Counted from the stretch's first letter, positions 34,041-47,167 are shown. The stretch is 64,000 nt of DNA from Phaseolus vulgaris (GCF_000499845.2 NC_023756.2:45396291-45460290); one strand, 5' to 3'. Numbers and translations are program-made. The notes: generated by a model not told the origin, from the letters alone.

Positions 34041-35129
34041 GTGATTCCCTATCTATACCTCCTATATATAAATGTTATAAAGGTGATTCTCTCTTTAACT
34101 TTCATCATTTTTTTTTCTTCTATTTTATCCTTATATAAATATTTGATTTTATTTTATTATTATGGTCATTTTCTATTTTTTGAAATTTTCAAAAATTTTA
34201 AATTTCTCAAAATTTAAAATTATAAAGTCTTTTTGAAATACTTCAAATTTTGAAAAATTTTAAATTTTCAAAAAAATAGAAATGTTTTAAATTTTCAAAA
34301 TTTTTTAAACTTTCAAAATTTTTAAGTTTTTGAAATTTTGAAATTTTCAAAAAAATTTCAATTTTTAAAATTTCCAAACTTTTAAAATTTCCAAACTTTT
34401 AAAATTTCAAATTTTTTAAATATATTAGGTAAAAAGTTGGAAACAAATTTTTTATTTGAAATATTTTAATGTATGTAAGAGTATTTTTCAAATTGATTTA
34501 AGAATCACTGTTTGATCTAAACATCTTCACCACGCATAAACCACGTCCCACTTTCTTTTTTGTACTCTACTTACCATCTTCTTTTCTATTTTCTTTCTTT
34601 TTTTCATGTAAAAGCATATTTCATTCTCACTTCTCTTTTTCTTTCTATGTTTTGATTAATTTTTGTGGAACCCCGATTTAACTTTTGTTTTATGAAATTG
34701 TAATTGAAGTTTGTGACTAGATGGAGGGGAAGTGCTTAACAAAACAAGTTGCGGGCACCATCCCAACAAACGGTAATTCTCTTTATGTCCATTTCAATTT
34801 GTGAAACACTAATTTGACATTTATCTTATGAAATTGTGATTGAAACATGTAACTAGAGGTGTAACAAGGACTCAACAAGAGGAGGCAAATGGTAAGTGAC
34901 AAAAGTCCTTGATCATAAGACGTTTTCTGGAAACAATATTTAAATAAAATCATACAGAGCAATGACTAAAATATATTCTCATTTCCTTATGTCTTACGAA
35001 AAAGTTACTTCCAATCTGATTTAATTATTCACAATCTTCAAACAGAGATAAACTCAGTTAGAAGGACGTAAAAAGAGGAAGAACTTAAAAAATTTAATAG
35101 TTTTGGAAAAAATTAAATATATTTTATCT
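34041..35129. other. AT-rich low-complexity spacer
   Basis: 34180-34440 is almost wholly variations of TTTTGAAATTTTCAAAATTT, with self-complementary character. 34500-35120 has no recognisable gene. Confidence 0.5.
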
Positions 35130-35154
35130 TTATAATATATGTTTCAATTTGTTT

Positions 35155-35445
35155 CTATGGTCAACGATCTCAACACGTACCGTTTCGTCGGGCACGCCCA
35201 TCATATCTCCATCAGGCTCTTCAAAGACTTTGTCATCTTCGAGACTGGTGACGGCGGCGTGGGAGTGTAGCGTCAAGGTTTGAGACTTGGACATAAATAA
35301 TGGAGGCACGTTGGTGAAGCGTTTTATAATCTCCCGACCACATTGATTAAGTGAAAATGAACACGGTGCGCTTCCTCCGAACAGGTCCACGAGTGGCGCC
35401 ACAGATGGGATAGTGAAACTGTGGGATATTGGTTGAATATTTACA
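35155..35445 (+). pseudogene. RACK1-like WD40 fragment on the plus strand
   Basis: In shifting plus-strand frames: NDLNTYRFVGHAHHISIRLF, KDFVIFET, then VKV-DLDINNGGTLVKRF and GATDGIVKLWDIG. It contains the same pieces as the left arms of the array hairpins but without the inverted partner and without their internal deletion. It is a plausible relative of the left-arm source. Disabled by stops and frameshifts. Confidence 0.75.
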
Positions 35446-35681
35446 GAAAAATCGTTTTTTCATTTAAAAAAAAGACATTGTTAATAGAAAGAAGGATTCT
35501 TCTCATGTGAGAAGGAGAAAGAAACAATAAATCCTCAAAACTTAAAAACTCAAAACTAGTCTCACATTATATAAGGATAACATTGATTTTGAGAATATGA
35601 GCAGTGGGTTAAATTGGATTAGAAAAAAGCTCAATTCTTTATACAATTCAAATCAATCCAAAATGGAGAAGAAGAAGAGTA

Positions 35682-35933
35682 TTATGAAAAATCTAAAGTG
35701 ATAAGTTCCCATACTATGATTCCACCATGTGTGCAACCAGAAAACAATGTTTTTCCATCCCTACTCCAATTCAAACCGCAGCAGAAAGAATTCTCCAAAA
35801 CAAATTTCAAAGAAAAGAAATGAATAGAAAGATCGAAACGTGAAGAATGAATGAATGAAGAGGGCAATTCTTGAACATTCTTCTTGTTTTCCATATCCCA
35901 AATAATCACACGTTCTTCGATGGCAATGTTCAA
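35682..35933 (-). pseudogene. RACK1-like C-terminal blade
   Basis: Minus-strand IAIEERVIIWDMENKKNVQE, a short non-coding stretch with splice-like ends, then LENSFCCGLNWSRDGKTLF and SGCTHGGIIVWEL. This matches the last two blades of RACK1 better than copy A does. It sits upstream (on the minus strand) of fragments that should precede it, so the locus is rearranged. Confidence 0.8.
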
Positions 35934-35989
35934 CCAATATTTGCTGCTGCACTATTCAGATTTGAAATTGACTGAAATAGATTCATTAC

Positions 35990-36600
35990 TATTTTGCTGT
36001 GTGCGTTGAGGTCCCTAAATATATAGTGTAAGAAGCAAAAACCTTTATGAACAAATCTGTTAACTAAAGCTTAGACGAGACACAAGAAGTAGTGATAAGG
36101 TCACTATCTAATTTCTCTTTTATAAAGTCTAAATCTATCTGTAAGGGTTGGTCTTCTCCATTTTGCTAATAATTGAGTTATTATCACAATAAATAATCAT
36201 ATTCACATGCCACTTTAAGATCATTTAAAACATTTCTCATCCATAATAATTTACACACCCCAAGTGCCATAGCTCAGAATTCAGTTTCTGCACTAGACGT
36301 TTCAACAACATTTTGTTTCTTTATTTTACAAGTCACCAAATTTCCACCCCAAAAAATATCCTAAGGTGGATTTCCTATTTGTGACAAACCCTACATAATC
36401 ATCATCAGTTATACTTCCACTTTTTATTTTCATTTCTCTTGAACTATAACCCCTTGGACTTATCTGCAAATATTGAAAGATTCTATTCACATTAGAACTG
36501 CCTTCACCATTCCTAATTCTTTGGTTTCGTTTTATAAGAATTCCAGTGGTCTTGTAATCACTCTTATTTCTTTAAGTTATTTAGGAACTCTAATTGTATC
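35990..36600 (-). pseudogene. Copia RNase H fragment, minus strand
   Basis: Minus-strand frames give DDDYVGFVTNRKSTLGYFLG, then GGNLVTCKIKKQNVVETSSA and ETEF-AMALGVCKLLWMRNV, then LDFIKEKLDSDLITTSCVSS and LTDLFIKVFASYT. These are ordered hallmarks of copia RNase H, with several stops and frameshifts. No LTR was found next to it. Confidence 0.8.
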
Positions 36601-37497
36601 ATTGACAATGTTGCATAAAAGGCGTTTAATGGTCAAAAAATGAGAAATAGGATACTTGGTTCAAGACAATAAGAGCAATAAAGACCAAATGGAAAAGAAG
36701 AGAAAACAAGCAATATGAAATGAAATGAGGCATAAGGAATAAAAAATAAAAGGATAAAGAAATGAAGAAAACTTATGGAAAAGAATGGTGGTCACACCAC
36801 TTGGAGTGGTGGAAGACTTCAAGATGGGTGGTGAAAAGTCGCCACTTGAAGTGCACTACACTCAAGATATGACCCGGGAATGAAAGTACTAAAGACTCAG
36901 AGAAAAAGGGAGAAGGGAGGGGCAACTAGGGTTGACTTTAGGTCAATGCTGCCCCCTTTAGCCTTCCATCTAGAAGGTAGGTTAACAAAACCCTAAATCT
37001 AGGTGCACATAAAGAGAAAATGGGCTTGGCACATGCCCAAATTCCTAAGCACATCCTACTCTAGCTTATTCTTCTATTTGAACCCAAAAAGGAACACAAT
37101 CTATTTACATAAGCTTGTCTTGTAAAAAGACCATAAGAAAGAACATCTAATACTCTGACCCTTGTCTCGTTCTTCTTCTGCTGAGGTCCTTATAAGGTTT
37201 GGTAAGGCCTTGCCTTGGATACTAAGATGACTGACCCAATTGTCAAGTATATGTTGTGTCCTTGATCACCTGCTTGTCTAATTGGGTTGTAGCATCAAGG
37301 GTGTCAAAGAATGCAATGTTACCCTATTTCAGACAATTGGAGTTATTCTTGAATCATGTTAGGTTGCTTTTGTTTTCTCTAGTATTGTATGAAATTATTT
37401 AAACAACTAATTTTTGAAGTTAACCTTAAATCGAGAACAAGGATGCCTTATTATGAGCAATTTCAAATACATCCATACAAGATGTGTCAGGAGAAGT
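36601..37497. other. Spacer, no gene recognised
   Basis: Moderately higher GC at 36780-37330 (for example ACCACTTGGAGTGGTGG). It may be an LTR relic, but no terminal repeats, primer-binding site or coding motif were seen. Confidence 0.4.
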
Positions 37498-37506
37498 ATC
37501 AGGAGT

Positions 37507-38017
37507 AAGGTTGTCAAACTCGAGAGGTAACTCGTTGACTTATCCGAGTTTACATGTTTACTTGGCCTTACCGAGTTAACTCGGTAGTAGACTCGTTTTT
37601 TAGGTAAACTCGATAGACTTGACGCAGACTCGATGAAATCGGAGTGGACTCGCGACTCTGGTCCGAGTTGGCAAGTCCAACTAGGTTTTTTCTTAATTCC
37701 AAACGGTGTCGTTCTTGATGGGAAAATTAGGGTTTCACATTTCATTTTCGTTTGCATTTGCGTCTTCTGTGGACTGCATCTTCTTTTGTGGAGAAAACTG
37801 TGTCTTCTTCTGTGGAGTGCAGCGGTCGATTGAGCAGAGCATTCGTGGGTTGCAAGTGGTTCGTGCAATGGTTGCAGTGTTCGCAGGTTACAAGTGGTTG
37901 CATGTTACGGTGATCGCAGGTTGAAAGTAGACTCTTACGAGTCTACGAGTCAATCCTACAAGTCAAGTCCACGAAGCTTCCTCAAGTCTTCGTAAACTCG
38001 CGAGTTTGACAACCTTG
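37507..38017. mobile_element. Small inverted-repeat element, 511 bp, 9-bp TSD
   Basis: Flanked by ATCAGGAGT at 37498-37506 and 38018-38026. Terminal inverted repeats AAGGTTGTCAAACTCG (left) and its complement CGAGTTTGACAACCTTG (right). The interior is rich in ACTCG/CGAGT. Open frames inside are short and unlike any protein I know. The 9-bp TSD suggests a Mutator-like non-autonomous element, a family distinct from that at 11-22 kb. Confidence 0.85.
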
Positions 38018-38613
38018 ATCAGGAGTTAAAAAAGTACAAAAAGTGAAGAATCCAATTGCCTAGAAACTCTTAAAAGTGAGGAATCCACTGCAACAAGAAC
38101 CAACTCAAAAAGATGTCAACAAAATTCCTAATTGATTATATTAGAAGACCGTCTATACAAAAAATTATAGCAGGAAAATATAGTTTTTATACAAAATTTC
38201 CTACAACTTATATCTACTAAAAAAATACAAATCTATGCTAAAAAAAACAGAAATAAAAGAGATAGAAACACGAGAGAATACAATAAGAAAGCACGTGTGG
38301 AAGGTCAACATTGCTTTAGTGGAGTTGCCATGCTAAAATGAATAATAGGGATTCTTTAGCCTCCTAAATAAAACAGAATAGCAAAACAAAAAGCTCCAAC
38401 GACAACTTGTATCAGAGGTGTGGCTTCGACGAAAGGCGGTAGGTAGAAAGGGCAACAATTCCAATGACGACAACTACAAAAAAAGATAGAACCGCAAGTT
38501 GGGTGAGGCAACCTCAATAATCAAATGAAATGGTTAGATTTCAAACAACCCTAAAAAGAGTCGTAACTAAGACGATAAAGAAGAAATGTGAAAGCAAGAC
38601 TCCCAAGATCGGA

Positions 38614-38627
38614 AGCTTTGAAACCAA
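38614..38627 (-). other. Primer-binding-site-like sequence
   Basis: Read on the minus strand, ATTGGTTTCAAAGC resembles a degraded TTGGTATCAGAGC and abuts the LTR-like block, as expected for a copia element. Confidence 0.5.
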
Positions 38628-38634
38628 TTTAAAA

Positions 38635-38794
38635 GGATTAATCTGAAAGAAAGAAGATTTTTATTCAATTGATTGATTTGAAAGAGTACATTAGCCTCTA
38701 TATACAGATAACTCTAACCCTAAAGTAATGATTATAAAGAGATAAAATCTTCTACCAGCTTCTAGTAGTACAACTTATTATCCTACTAACAACA
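38635..38794 (-). mobile_element. Probable copia-type LTR, minus strand
   Basis: On the minus strand it starts TGTTGTTAGTAGGATAATAA, carries CTGTATATAGAGG (TATA-like) and AATAAAAAT (poly(A)-like), and ends next to the primer-binding-site-like sequence. No internal protein follows (38018-38600 has only fragments), so the element is a remnant. Confidence 0.6.
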
Positions 38795-39326
38795 CATCTA
38801 AACGTCTTTAAACAAAATAGACAGCAAATCAATAATCTAATTCAATGGTTTCTACCAGCAAATCAATCCAAAATCGGACCATTTTACAGTTTAAACTAGA
38901 GAAAAATAAAATATAAAATATAAAATGGAAAAAGACTCTTAAACTCAGACAATTTACAAAATATGCCAGGAAGAAAATCTGTATACACAGACCCAAATTC
39001 AAGATAATGAAAGTGGGCTTTCAATTAATCAAACTTTTGTATATAGATTAGCCACTACCCAATTTCGTTTGGCTCAACTTTTAGTCAATTGGAAACAAAT
39101 GAAGTTTACCTGCCTACAAATATCTACTGGGATGTTTTGGCTCCCTCCTTGGCCTGTTTTGCGTGAGGGAAGTAAAAAGCTCATCAACCTTTTATTCCAC
39201 AATGATATCGATTGGTTTTGCAACACAACCATATAAAACAGTCTCCATGTCTTCAACATGCTTTGACATTGACGGTCAGATATATGCTTGCACAACGTTC
39301 ATCATTTAATAATACAGATCCTGTTT
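38795..39326. other. 3' flank of the MYB4R1-like gene
   Basis: No gene. Probably contains the minus-strand 3' UTR of the neighbouring Myb gene. The open frame at 39074-39295 shows no domain. Confidence 0.45.
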
Positions 39327-42300
39327 TTAATTTGGAAGAGCACGCACCATGTCCTTTAGCAGGTTGACCTCTTTCTTTGGCTTGTTTTTTAGAAAGCATG
39401 CAAGGGTCATATGGTCATCGTCATCATCATCACTTCTCACTCGTCTATCAGAAGTAACATTCGGCTGCACAAGCAATTTTTTAGTTCCAACAGTTTCACA
39501 TGAATGAGGCAAGCCGCCTTGATCATCAGACGGGTTTTGACTTTCAACCTGCTCAGGAACATCAGTAATCCTAGAGAAGGAAGTTTGACTCAATTTTTTG
39601 TTAAATCTAGATAATATCTCATTTGATTTCTTGCGTAAAAAACATGCAAGGGGTATGTTGTCTGAATCTTGATTTTCAGAATTCGGAATACAGGTAGATT
39701 GGTTTTCTGAACCCTCAATGTAAGTGACCTTGTCACTACAAGAGATATCCACTAATTCTTGGGGAGGATTTCGACTACTTTTTATACGTCTTTTGAACCT
39801 CATCTTCTTTTTGGGAAGATTGCTGCATGTAGAGACTGGGTAGAGCTCATCATCATGATATACCTCTGTATCTGGTACTTCTTTGGTACGTTTTGTTCTC
39901 TTTGCACCTTTCTTAGAGCTCGTTTTCTTGGGAACATTGCTGCATGAATGAACGAGAATTAGAAAACAATATTATACCCGAACTAATATTCAATTTCCAA
40001 CATTATATGCCCAGCATGTTATACTGAAACAATTATACAAAAACTGGATCAGAAACTTAAGAAAGATGAGGTTTACCGAGATAAGAAAGACAAACAAAGT
40101 ATATTTCCTTACAGAAACAATAACTCTGGTCCTTCGAAGGACCAATATCCTCCCAACATATATTTTTTACCTCCTTTTCTCTAAACCCAAAAATGTATCT
40201 ATTTATATACACACCTCTTATTATTAACTAACTCTGCTGACATGATAATTAACTCGTAACTACTTGTAACCACATCAATTAGCTTATTCCCATTAACCTT
40301 ATTTCTTCTCGGATAAACCTCTGTAATAGGGTCGAATCCTATCAAACAATAATCCTAACAATGCTGGCATCACACGTGTAAGATGTTGAGAAATAAGGGA
40401 AAAATGAAAGGGAGATTAAATGGGAGTACCTTGACTTGCGCTTCTTGCAGATGTCTGAGGCACCAACATCAGATTTAGGAGCTAATGCAAGTAAAGGTAG
40501 AAAGTCATTAAGTGTAATGGTTGGACGTTCAGATTTTCGATCAACAAAGTTACTACCAATAATAGCCCTTTGCTTCTTTCTTGCTTCTTGAAGCAAAGGA
40601 ACTTGTTCAGGGTATAACACTTTCCATCTCCTGTTCAATGAGAAGAATACATGTAAGATTATAGAAATTGAAGAATTTTAGATTTTCATATTGAAGTTAA
40701 TTTAAACTCATACTTTCGGCATTGAGAATCCGTACGGGGAGGCACTTCTTCAGCAATCTTAGACCAACAATATCCATGCTTGCCAATTGCAGCTTCTAAT
40801 CTTAAATCCTCTTTCTCAGTCCATCCACCCCATTTCAAAGAAGGATCCAGACTATTGAGGTATCTGGCATAAGAATGTTCAAGAACTTTAAGAAGAACCT
40901 AAGACCGTAAGGAAATCATGTCGCCAAGATTTTTAAACAAAACGTACCTGTCCCTACACTGAGATTGGATCCGGCCAGGAACATATTTAGCTATTTGATT
41001 CCATTTCCGCCCAAAAAGCATGGCAGCTACTGTTAAGCGTATATCTTCCTCTGGTGTAAAGCTCCCTTTCTTCTCAGGACAAAGGGATTTCTTCCATCTG
41101 CATCCAGACAAAATGCAGTCACAAATAAATTTCTCCAGTTCTCCAATAAACTTAACTCAGTTAATTTATTGAACCAGACATAATTGCAGATATTTAACTT
41201 TAATATCAGTGACCATATTTTCTCGTAATGGTGTCATTTCATTTTCAATAATATGTTTCTTTTTTGTTTTTAACATAAAGCAACCACATAAGAGAAACAA
41301 AGGAAATAGAGTCTTGAACCATTCTGAATGGATATATTTTTCTTTTTTCTGTCATGTAGATATCAAAGCAAATCACTTTCCAAATTTCGACAGGTTTATG
41401 AGAAACAAGGTATGGAAGTAATGCTTTTCTTCAAAAGGATAAATATAGGAGGAGGACACGCTCATTTGCCTTTCTATATAATTCAACCTCCAGAAATACA
41501 TAAAATACCACCATCCTAAAGAAGTAACCAGATATTCTCTCCCAGTTGAAACCAGGTTGTAAATAACCAAGTACTGACTAAAACTACAGGGTCGGATATT
41601 ATTGTTGTGTCACTAAACAAATGGCCGATCTTTACCTTACCCTATAGAAGAATAGATACTTTCTTTCTCAACCTTCAACTTTTCAACAATACTGTATAAA
41701 CAAATAAGCAATAATGGTTCAAACAATACTGAGCTGATATCAAATTATTCAACTTGACAATCACCAGAAATCTTGAAGGCCACATAATAACAGCTTAAAA
41801 GAAGATGATTCCAAAGCATCAGTATCATCAAACTGTGAACTACACATAAATCTACCTTGTTATCTTAAGTAGGGTGAAAGGCTACCGTCAAATATTATTT
41901 GATTTCAGATAATGGCCTAGCAAACATATGCAAAATTAAATTACAAATATAGAACAAAATTTAAATAGCTAACCAACCTATTTGAGCACTGGGTTCCTGT
42001 TCGCCGTTCTAAAACAGAAGCCACGCACTGCCAATTGCCATCACCAAAATATGTCACAGCAGAACATAGTTGAGCATCTTCTTCCTCAGTCCATTCACTA
42101 TTTAGCATTGAAGGATTTAAACTCCTTTGGAATCGTGACAAACATTGAAATGGAGTCCTGCTTGTGCCCAATGATGAAGCAATATTGAACCAGTTCCTGA
42201 TGCCCATATCTTGGACAATAAGTAAAAGGGACCTGTCCTCTTCCTTAGTCCATGCACCTTGGTTGATCAAAGGATCTTCATAATTCAACCACCTGTGTTT

Positions 42301-45300
42301 GCAAAGGTATGGAATTCAACCATTCATACAGATAGACATTATTCTATGGTCTACATAACAGACATCTGTGATGATGACAACCACCAGACATATTAAGCAC
42401 CACTATGTTAAAAATCATGTCATGTACAACCCCACCTGCATGATGTATTGATCTTGAACTCTTACTGAAATCCAAAATGGTAAACTGTCTGTGATGGTGA
42501 TCGTCATAGATGTCTGCAATGTAGGGGAAAAATATTCTTCATAGAAAGGCAATTAACATGAAACAATAGTCAAAGAACTGTATGGACAGGACTACGAATA
42601 CAGAACGGGTTATAACGAAGCAGTTAAATAAATATACTGTGCAATTAAGAGACAAGTTGATCTTCCCCTCAATGAAGATTGATAGAGCATTTTAATACCC
42701 AAACTGAAGAAACAAATAATATAGGGAAAGGAAACTACATTGTTTCATCCTACGCTGACCCTATTTAAAGAGATTGTGATTTGTCAATTTGAAACTCACC
42801 TGAAGTGAAGACCCCCCCAAACCCACCAAAACATGTCTATGCTAAAACCCAATCTATTTTTCACCTACTCCATTCAAGCTCAATGTTAGCACCTCTTATC
42901 TCATTATGTGTATTAAAATAATTTCAAAAAGTCAATCCACAGTGTATCAATAAAACAGTATCAATGTAACTCTCTTAGAACAAATATGAAAAATGAGCAT
43001 GGCACAATAACCAACACAAAACATTTTATCATAACCAAGAACCATCTTTTCAAGCATACAAACACACAAAAGAAAACTTCACCAATCAGTATATACATAC
43101 ATTGATTAAAATTCAGCATGAGTTCACCAATATCAGAAACATAAAATACTTTATCATAGCCAAGATTAATTTTTTTCATGCACAAAAACACAAAAGGAAA
43201 AAAACTCACAAATTAAAAAAACTTATACCTTGATTCACATTCAGCACCAGTATGGCCACCAACATATATAGAAGCCATCAGATCCCAATTAACTTTAGGC
43301 AAAAATTGTCTAATCCTCTCTGGTGTGACTTCAAGATCTTTAACAGATGCAAATATATTATCCATGTCATCAGCATCTCCAAGCAAGCCCTCGGAACTGT
43401 AAAGGAGGTACATCAAGGGGAAGATTCAAAACACAACAGGGGAAGGGTCACATTGGTCAAGCAGGAGTTAGTAATTTAGTAATATACCACGACAAAACAG
43501 AATTTATAGTACCTTGTTCTATCAAGTGAAAGTGAAAGTTGAAGCACCATTTCTTGGAATTGTTGCTTAATTCCCTTAAAAAGATTTCCCCTGTCTACCG
43601 TAGACCATTTTTTCCGATCCAACGAAAGTGGAAATCTTTCCAATACCATCCTATAGTTAGCGACACGAGAATTTTCTTCTGGGCCATAACACATTGCAGG
43701 TACCTTTTTATGTTTCTGCTAGAAAAAAGTTGAATCACAATACTCAGAAGGTGACAAATGCTGTGTTACCAGCCACTAAATAGATAACAACAAAATTACC
43801 TAAATATTTGCACTCAATTACTGTGCAAGACTGCTAAGCAATAGATTCAAACCCCTTAATCATACCCCCAAATCAGGCATAATACCCGAATCAAATAACA
43901 AAGACTAAATTCCACCCTTCTAATCAAAGGCAGTAAAGAGAAAAAGTTACTAATCTCATAAACAAAAATGATAAAGTATCAATGTCGTACCCATTTCCGA
44001 TACCAATGCACATGATAATCCAATATATGTTTACAAGGAGCATCCTTCAAATCTTTTATATTTTTTAAAATTTATTGACTGAAGCGTTTGAGATATGACT
44101 CCAATAACTTAGAAAGTCTCATGTCAACTGCCATGGATCATGTCTTAGAAAGTGGACTTTTAAGTCTAACTCAATCTCATAAAAATGAGTTGTAAAATAA
44201 GATTTTCGTCCACTTATATATTATAAATTGGTCATATTTCTAATTAATGTGAGATCTCTAACACACTCTCTCACACTAAGGATTAGAGATCTTGAGCATG
44301 AGAATAGATATTATAGATAATCTGATAGGTTCAACTAACATCACTTAGACTCAACATCGCTAATTAATGCGAGTCTCTAACACACCCTCTCACATTGAGG
44401 ATTATAGATCTTGAGCGTGAGAATGATATTATAGGTAGTTCGATAGGCTCAACTCAACAAACCTTACTTGGATACACTCAACACTCAATTCTTCCATTGG
44501 ACTTCCCAATTCACATTTTACTAACTTTTAGTGGTTTTTTTCTATAAATTTCACCACCAGCTTTCAATTTTCAAGGACCCCATGTTTTTCGTAATGTATA
44601 ATTTGACTTATTATTTATCATAAATTGCTTTATTTTTTAGTATTATAAGTGTACTAAAATTATTGGGTAAATAGTCACTTCAGAGTAACAAATATTGATA
44701 TATTTTGTTTTTAGTACAATCAGACAAAAAACACAATATTACTACAAAACCTTTAATTTTGTTAGTTTAACAAATATTGATATATTTTTTTAGTACAATC
44801 AGAAAATAAAACTATTACTGCAAAAACTTTAATTTCGTAGTCTTTTTTTAAGTACGTTAATGGTTTATCCAGCACGTGTTTACTTTAGTAATTACCACGT
44901 GTGTTTACTATACAATTAACCTTGAAGGGAGCCCCTAAAGATTTTAAATTTACAAAGCAAAAAACAAAGGGTAGAGAAGACTTCCTTCAAGGCTAGTTAC
45001 ATATTAACATTAAATTTTCCTTTAATGAAAGATTCAATTATCTCTATCATTAATGGAGTTTAAATAAAACTAACAAAATTAAAGTTTTTGTATTAAGATT
45101 GTTCTTTTTTTTTTCTTATTGCACTAAAAATAAAATATGTCAATATTTATTGTCATGAACAGACTATTTATCCAGAATTATTTAATTTATACTAAATATT
45201 TAAATTAGCAGTCTCCCTGTTTCCCACTATAGCCTCTTCAAAGATGACTGCCACATGCGACTATTTGAGATTGGTAACTATCATGTAAAGTTTTTTTAAA

Positions 45301-45552
45301 TTCATGATAGCATTAATAGGCTGTAGCATATCTTGAATTTTTAAGAACCTTTCCTCTCCATTCCAGTTTTATATTATGCATGTTTCAAGTATCCAGGCTT
45401 TCATAAGAGAGAAACCTTTCACTCCAATAACTATTATTAACACTCAAACCCACTAAACTGTATGAAACAGATAGCATCTATGGTTCTCATAATTAAAAAA
45501 TAAGTTTCAAGTGAAAAAGAATCTTAAACAATATCCACTAGTCTACCCAGGG

Positions 45553-45597
<45 letters not shown>

Positions 45598-47167
45598 TGA
45601 CTAGCACCTCTATTTCACGATGAAATAGTACAAACAATAACTTAGACTTCAGCAAACTATAAAAGCATCATACAACTAACCTTAGACTTCTTTCGAGCAG
45701 AAGACCTTTTAGCAGATATTAATTGAACACGTGGATCTTTTTTCAGTGATAATATATTCCCAGTTCTTCTAGTGCATGAAGCCTGGAAGTCCTTAAGAAT
45801 TTTAATTTTATTCCTTATCTTTTTGCTTTCCTCAATTTTAGCCTCGAGCTCAATCAATTTACCTCTAAGAAATCTCTGCAAATCCCTATTTTTCTTAATG
45901 GCATCAATAAAACACTGAACAACAGGAGGACAGCTCATTTTCTTCTGTGGCAATCTGGACAACTCCCAGGCATCCGGTTCAGAACTCTCAACAAAATCAC
46001 TAAGCTGCATTTCAATGTTTTCAATCAACTCCTCTGTGGCAGCCTCATTAGGATCTTGAGAGAAAGGACATAATTCACCACCATCTGATTCGTAATGGAT
46101 TGAGCCATTAGCAATGTCACCCTCACAGCCCAGGCTGGAAATCTGATCCTCCTCAACCAACTTATTTATTCCACCTTCATGCAAACCTAATATTGCCAGC
46201 ATGCCAGTTTTTGTTAAAAAAAAAACAAAGAGAACTGCCAACAAGACAACTTGGAGAATATATAAACATTATAAGGTAAAACCCCAAGTCCCACTTCCAC
46301 TTTGACAAGAAATGGTATATTATTAGGGAATACTGAGATCCTGCATTGACTATAAACTATAAATAGTGCCTGATAAGATCTTATAAAGCTTAATACAAGT
46401 GTTTTGTAGGATGAGTTAAGTTAGGTCCATAACCTAAAAAACATACATCCAAATTCAGCCACACAAGAGACATCTAAAACTCATTTCAAAGCATCCTTTC
46501 AGAAGTAAAACACAGTTCAGTTAAGACATGCATGTATACAAAAAAAAAAAAAAGATACATGGATATACAATCTGTCCTTCTCTTATTAATAACTGTCGCT
46601 CCGATTATGCTTAAACATCAACAAGTTCCAACCACCACGCGATATCTATATTTTATTCTCTGCTTCAGCTCGCATTATTATTACCCTTAGACTCACATCC
46701 CAAATTCAGAAACTACAAGCGAAATTCGAAATCAAAATTCAGCAACGAGATCGCACAGAGGAAACTCAAATACCTTCGTTGTAGTCGCCAAACCTTTTCA
46801 TGATGGCGCGCACGGTCTCGAGGTCATCCACGTCATCGTCGTCGTCAGACACGGCCACCGCCGGCTCAAGCGGCGGAAGAACGGACAGAGGCTGGTAAAG
46901 GCTCTGCACTCTCTTGAGACATTCGAGGTCGTCCTGGTCGTCGGAGTCGGAGTCGGTGGCCACGGGAACAATAGCAGTGCCGGCGTCATCAGTGAGAGGG
47001 ACCATCGGCTGAACATCGTCTTCAGCTGCGGAATAATCATCGGCGCCTGGGACAACGATCATGCAGGCTCGGGAGAGCGCGGCCATATCTTCCTTGAAGC
47101 CGTCGTCGTCATCGTCGTCGGTGGAGGACAGATTGTCGTTTTCGAAATCGCCGACGCGAGGAGTCAT
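39327..47167 (-). CDS. MYB4R1: SNAPC4/MYB4R1-like protein with four and a half Myb repeats
   Basis: Nine minus-strand exons, GT-AG, all phases closing: 47167-46774, 46186-45681, 43715-43513, 43396-43229, 42292-41978, 41097-40948, 40863-40714, 40630-40430, 39939-39327; 899 residues. The N-terminus is acidic (DDDDDDGFKED, DSDSDDQDDLECL); residues 200-300 include a basic helical stretch. A half Myb repeat (about 385-425, WDLMASIYVGGHTGAECESR) precedes four full repeats at about 425-632 with regular Trp residues (GAWTKEEDRSLL, SEWTEEEDAQL, GSFTPEEDIRL, GGWTEKEDLRLEAA). The C-terminal tail has two similar motifs (DNIPLACFLRKKS, DHMTLACFLKNKP). 4.5 repeats are the hallmark of SNAPC4/SNAP190, which binds snRNA-gene promoter elements; the plant homologue is MYB4R1. 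Nuclear; general transcription is the inferred role. Intron 2 holds a TRIM-like remnant and a TA microsatellite. Confidence 0.93.
44148..44470 (-). mobile_element. Diverged TRIM-like remnant in intron 2 of the Myb gene
   Basis: Begins like the TRIM LTR (AGAAAGTGGACTTTTAAGTC, GTGAGATCTCTAACACAC) and has two related interior copies (CACACTCTCTCACACTAAGG and CACACCCTCTCACATTGAGG). It lacks a recognisable primer-binding site or second LTR. Confidence 0.6.
45557..45593. repeat. TA dinucleotide microsatellite in intron 2 of the Myb gene
   Basis: About 18 TA units, seen directly. Confidence 0.9.

Noticed and set aside
37407..37868. 153-codon minus-strand frame and overlapping plus-strand frames
   Set aside because: They lie across the boundary and interior of the 511-bp inverted-repeat element, with no domain and no codon pattern of a gene.
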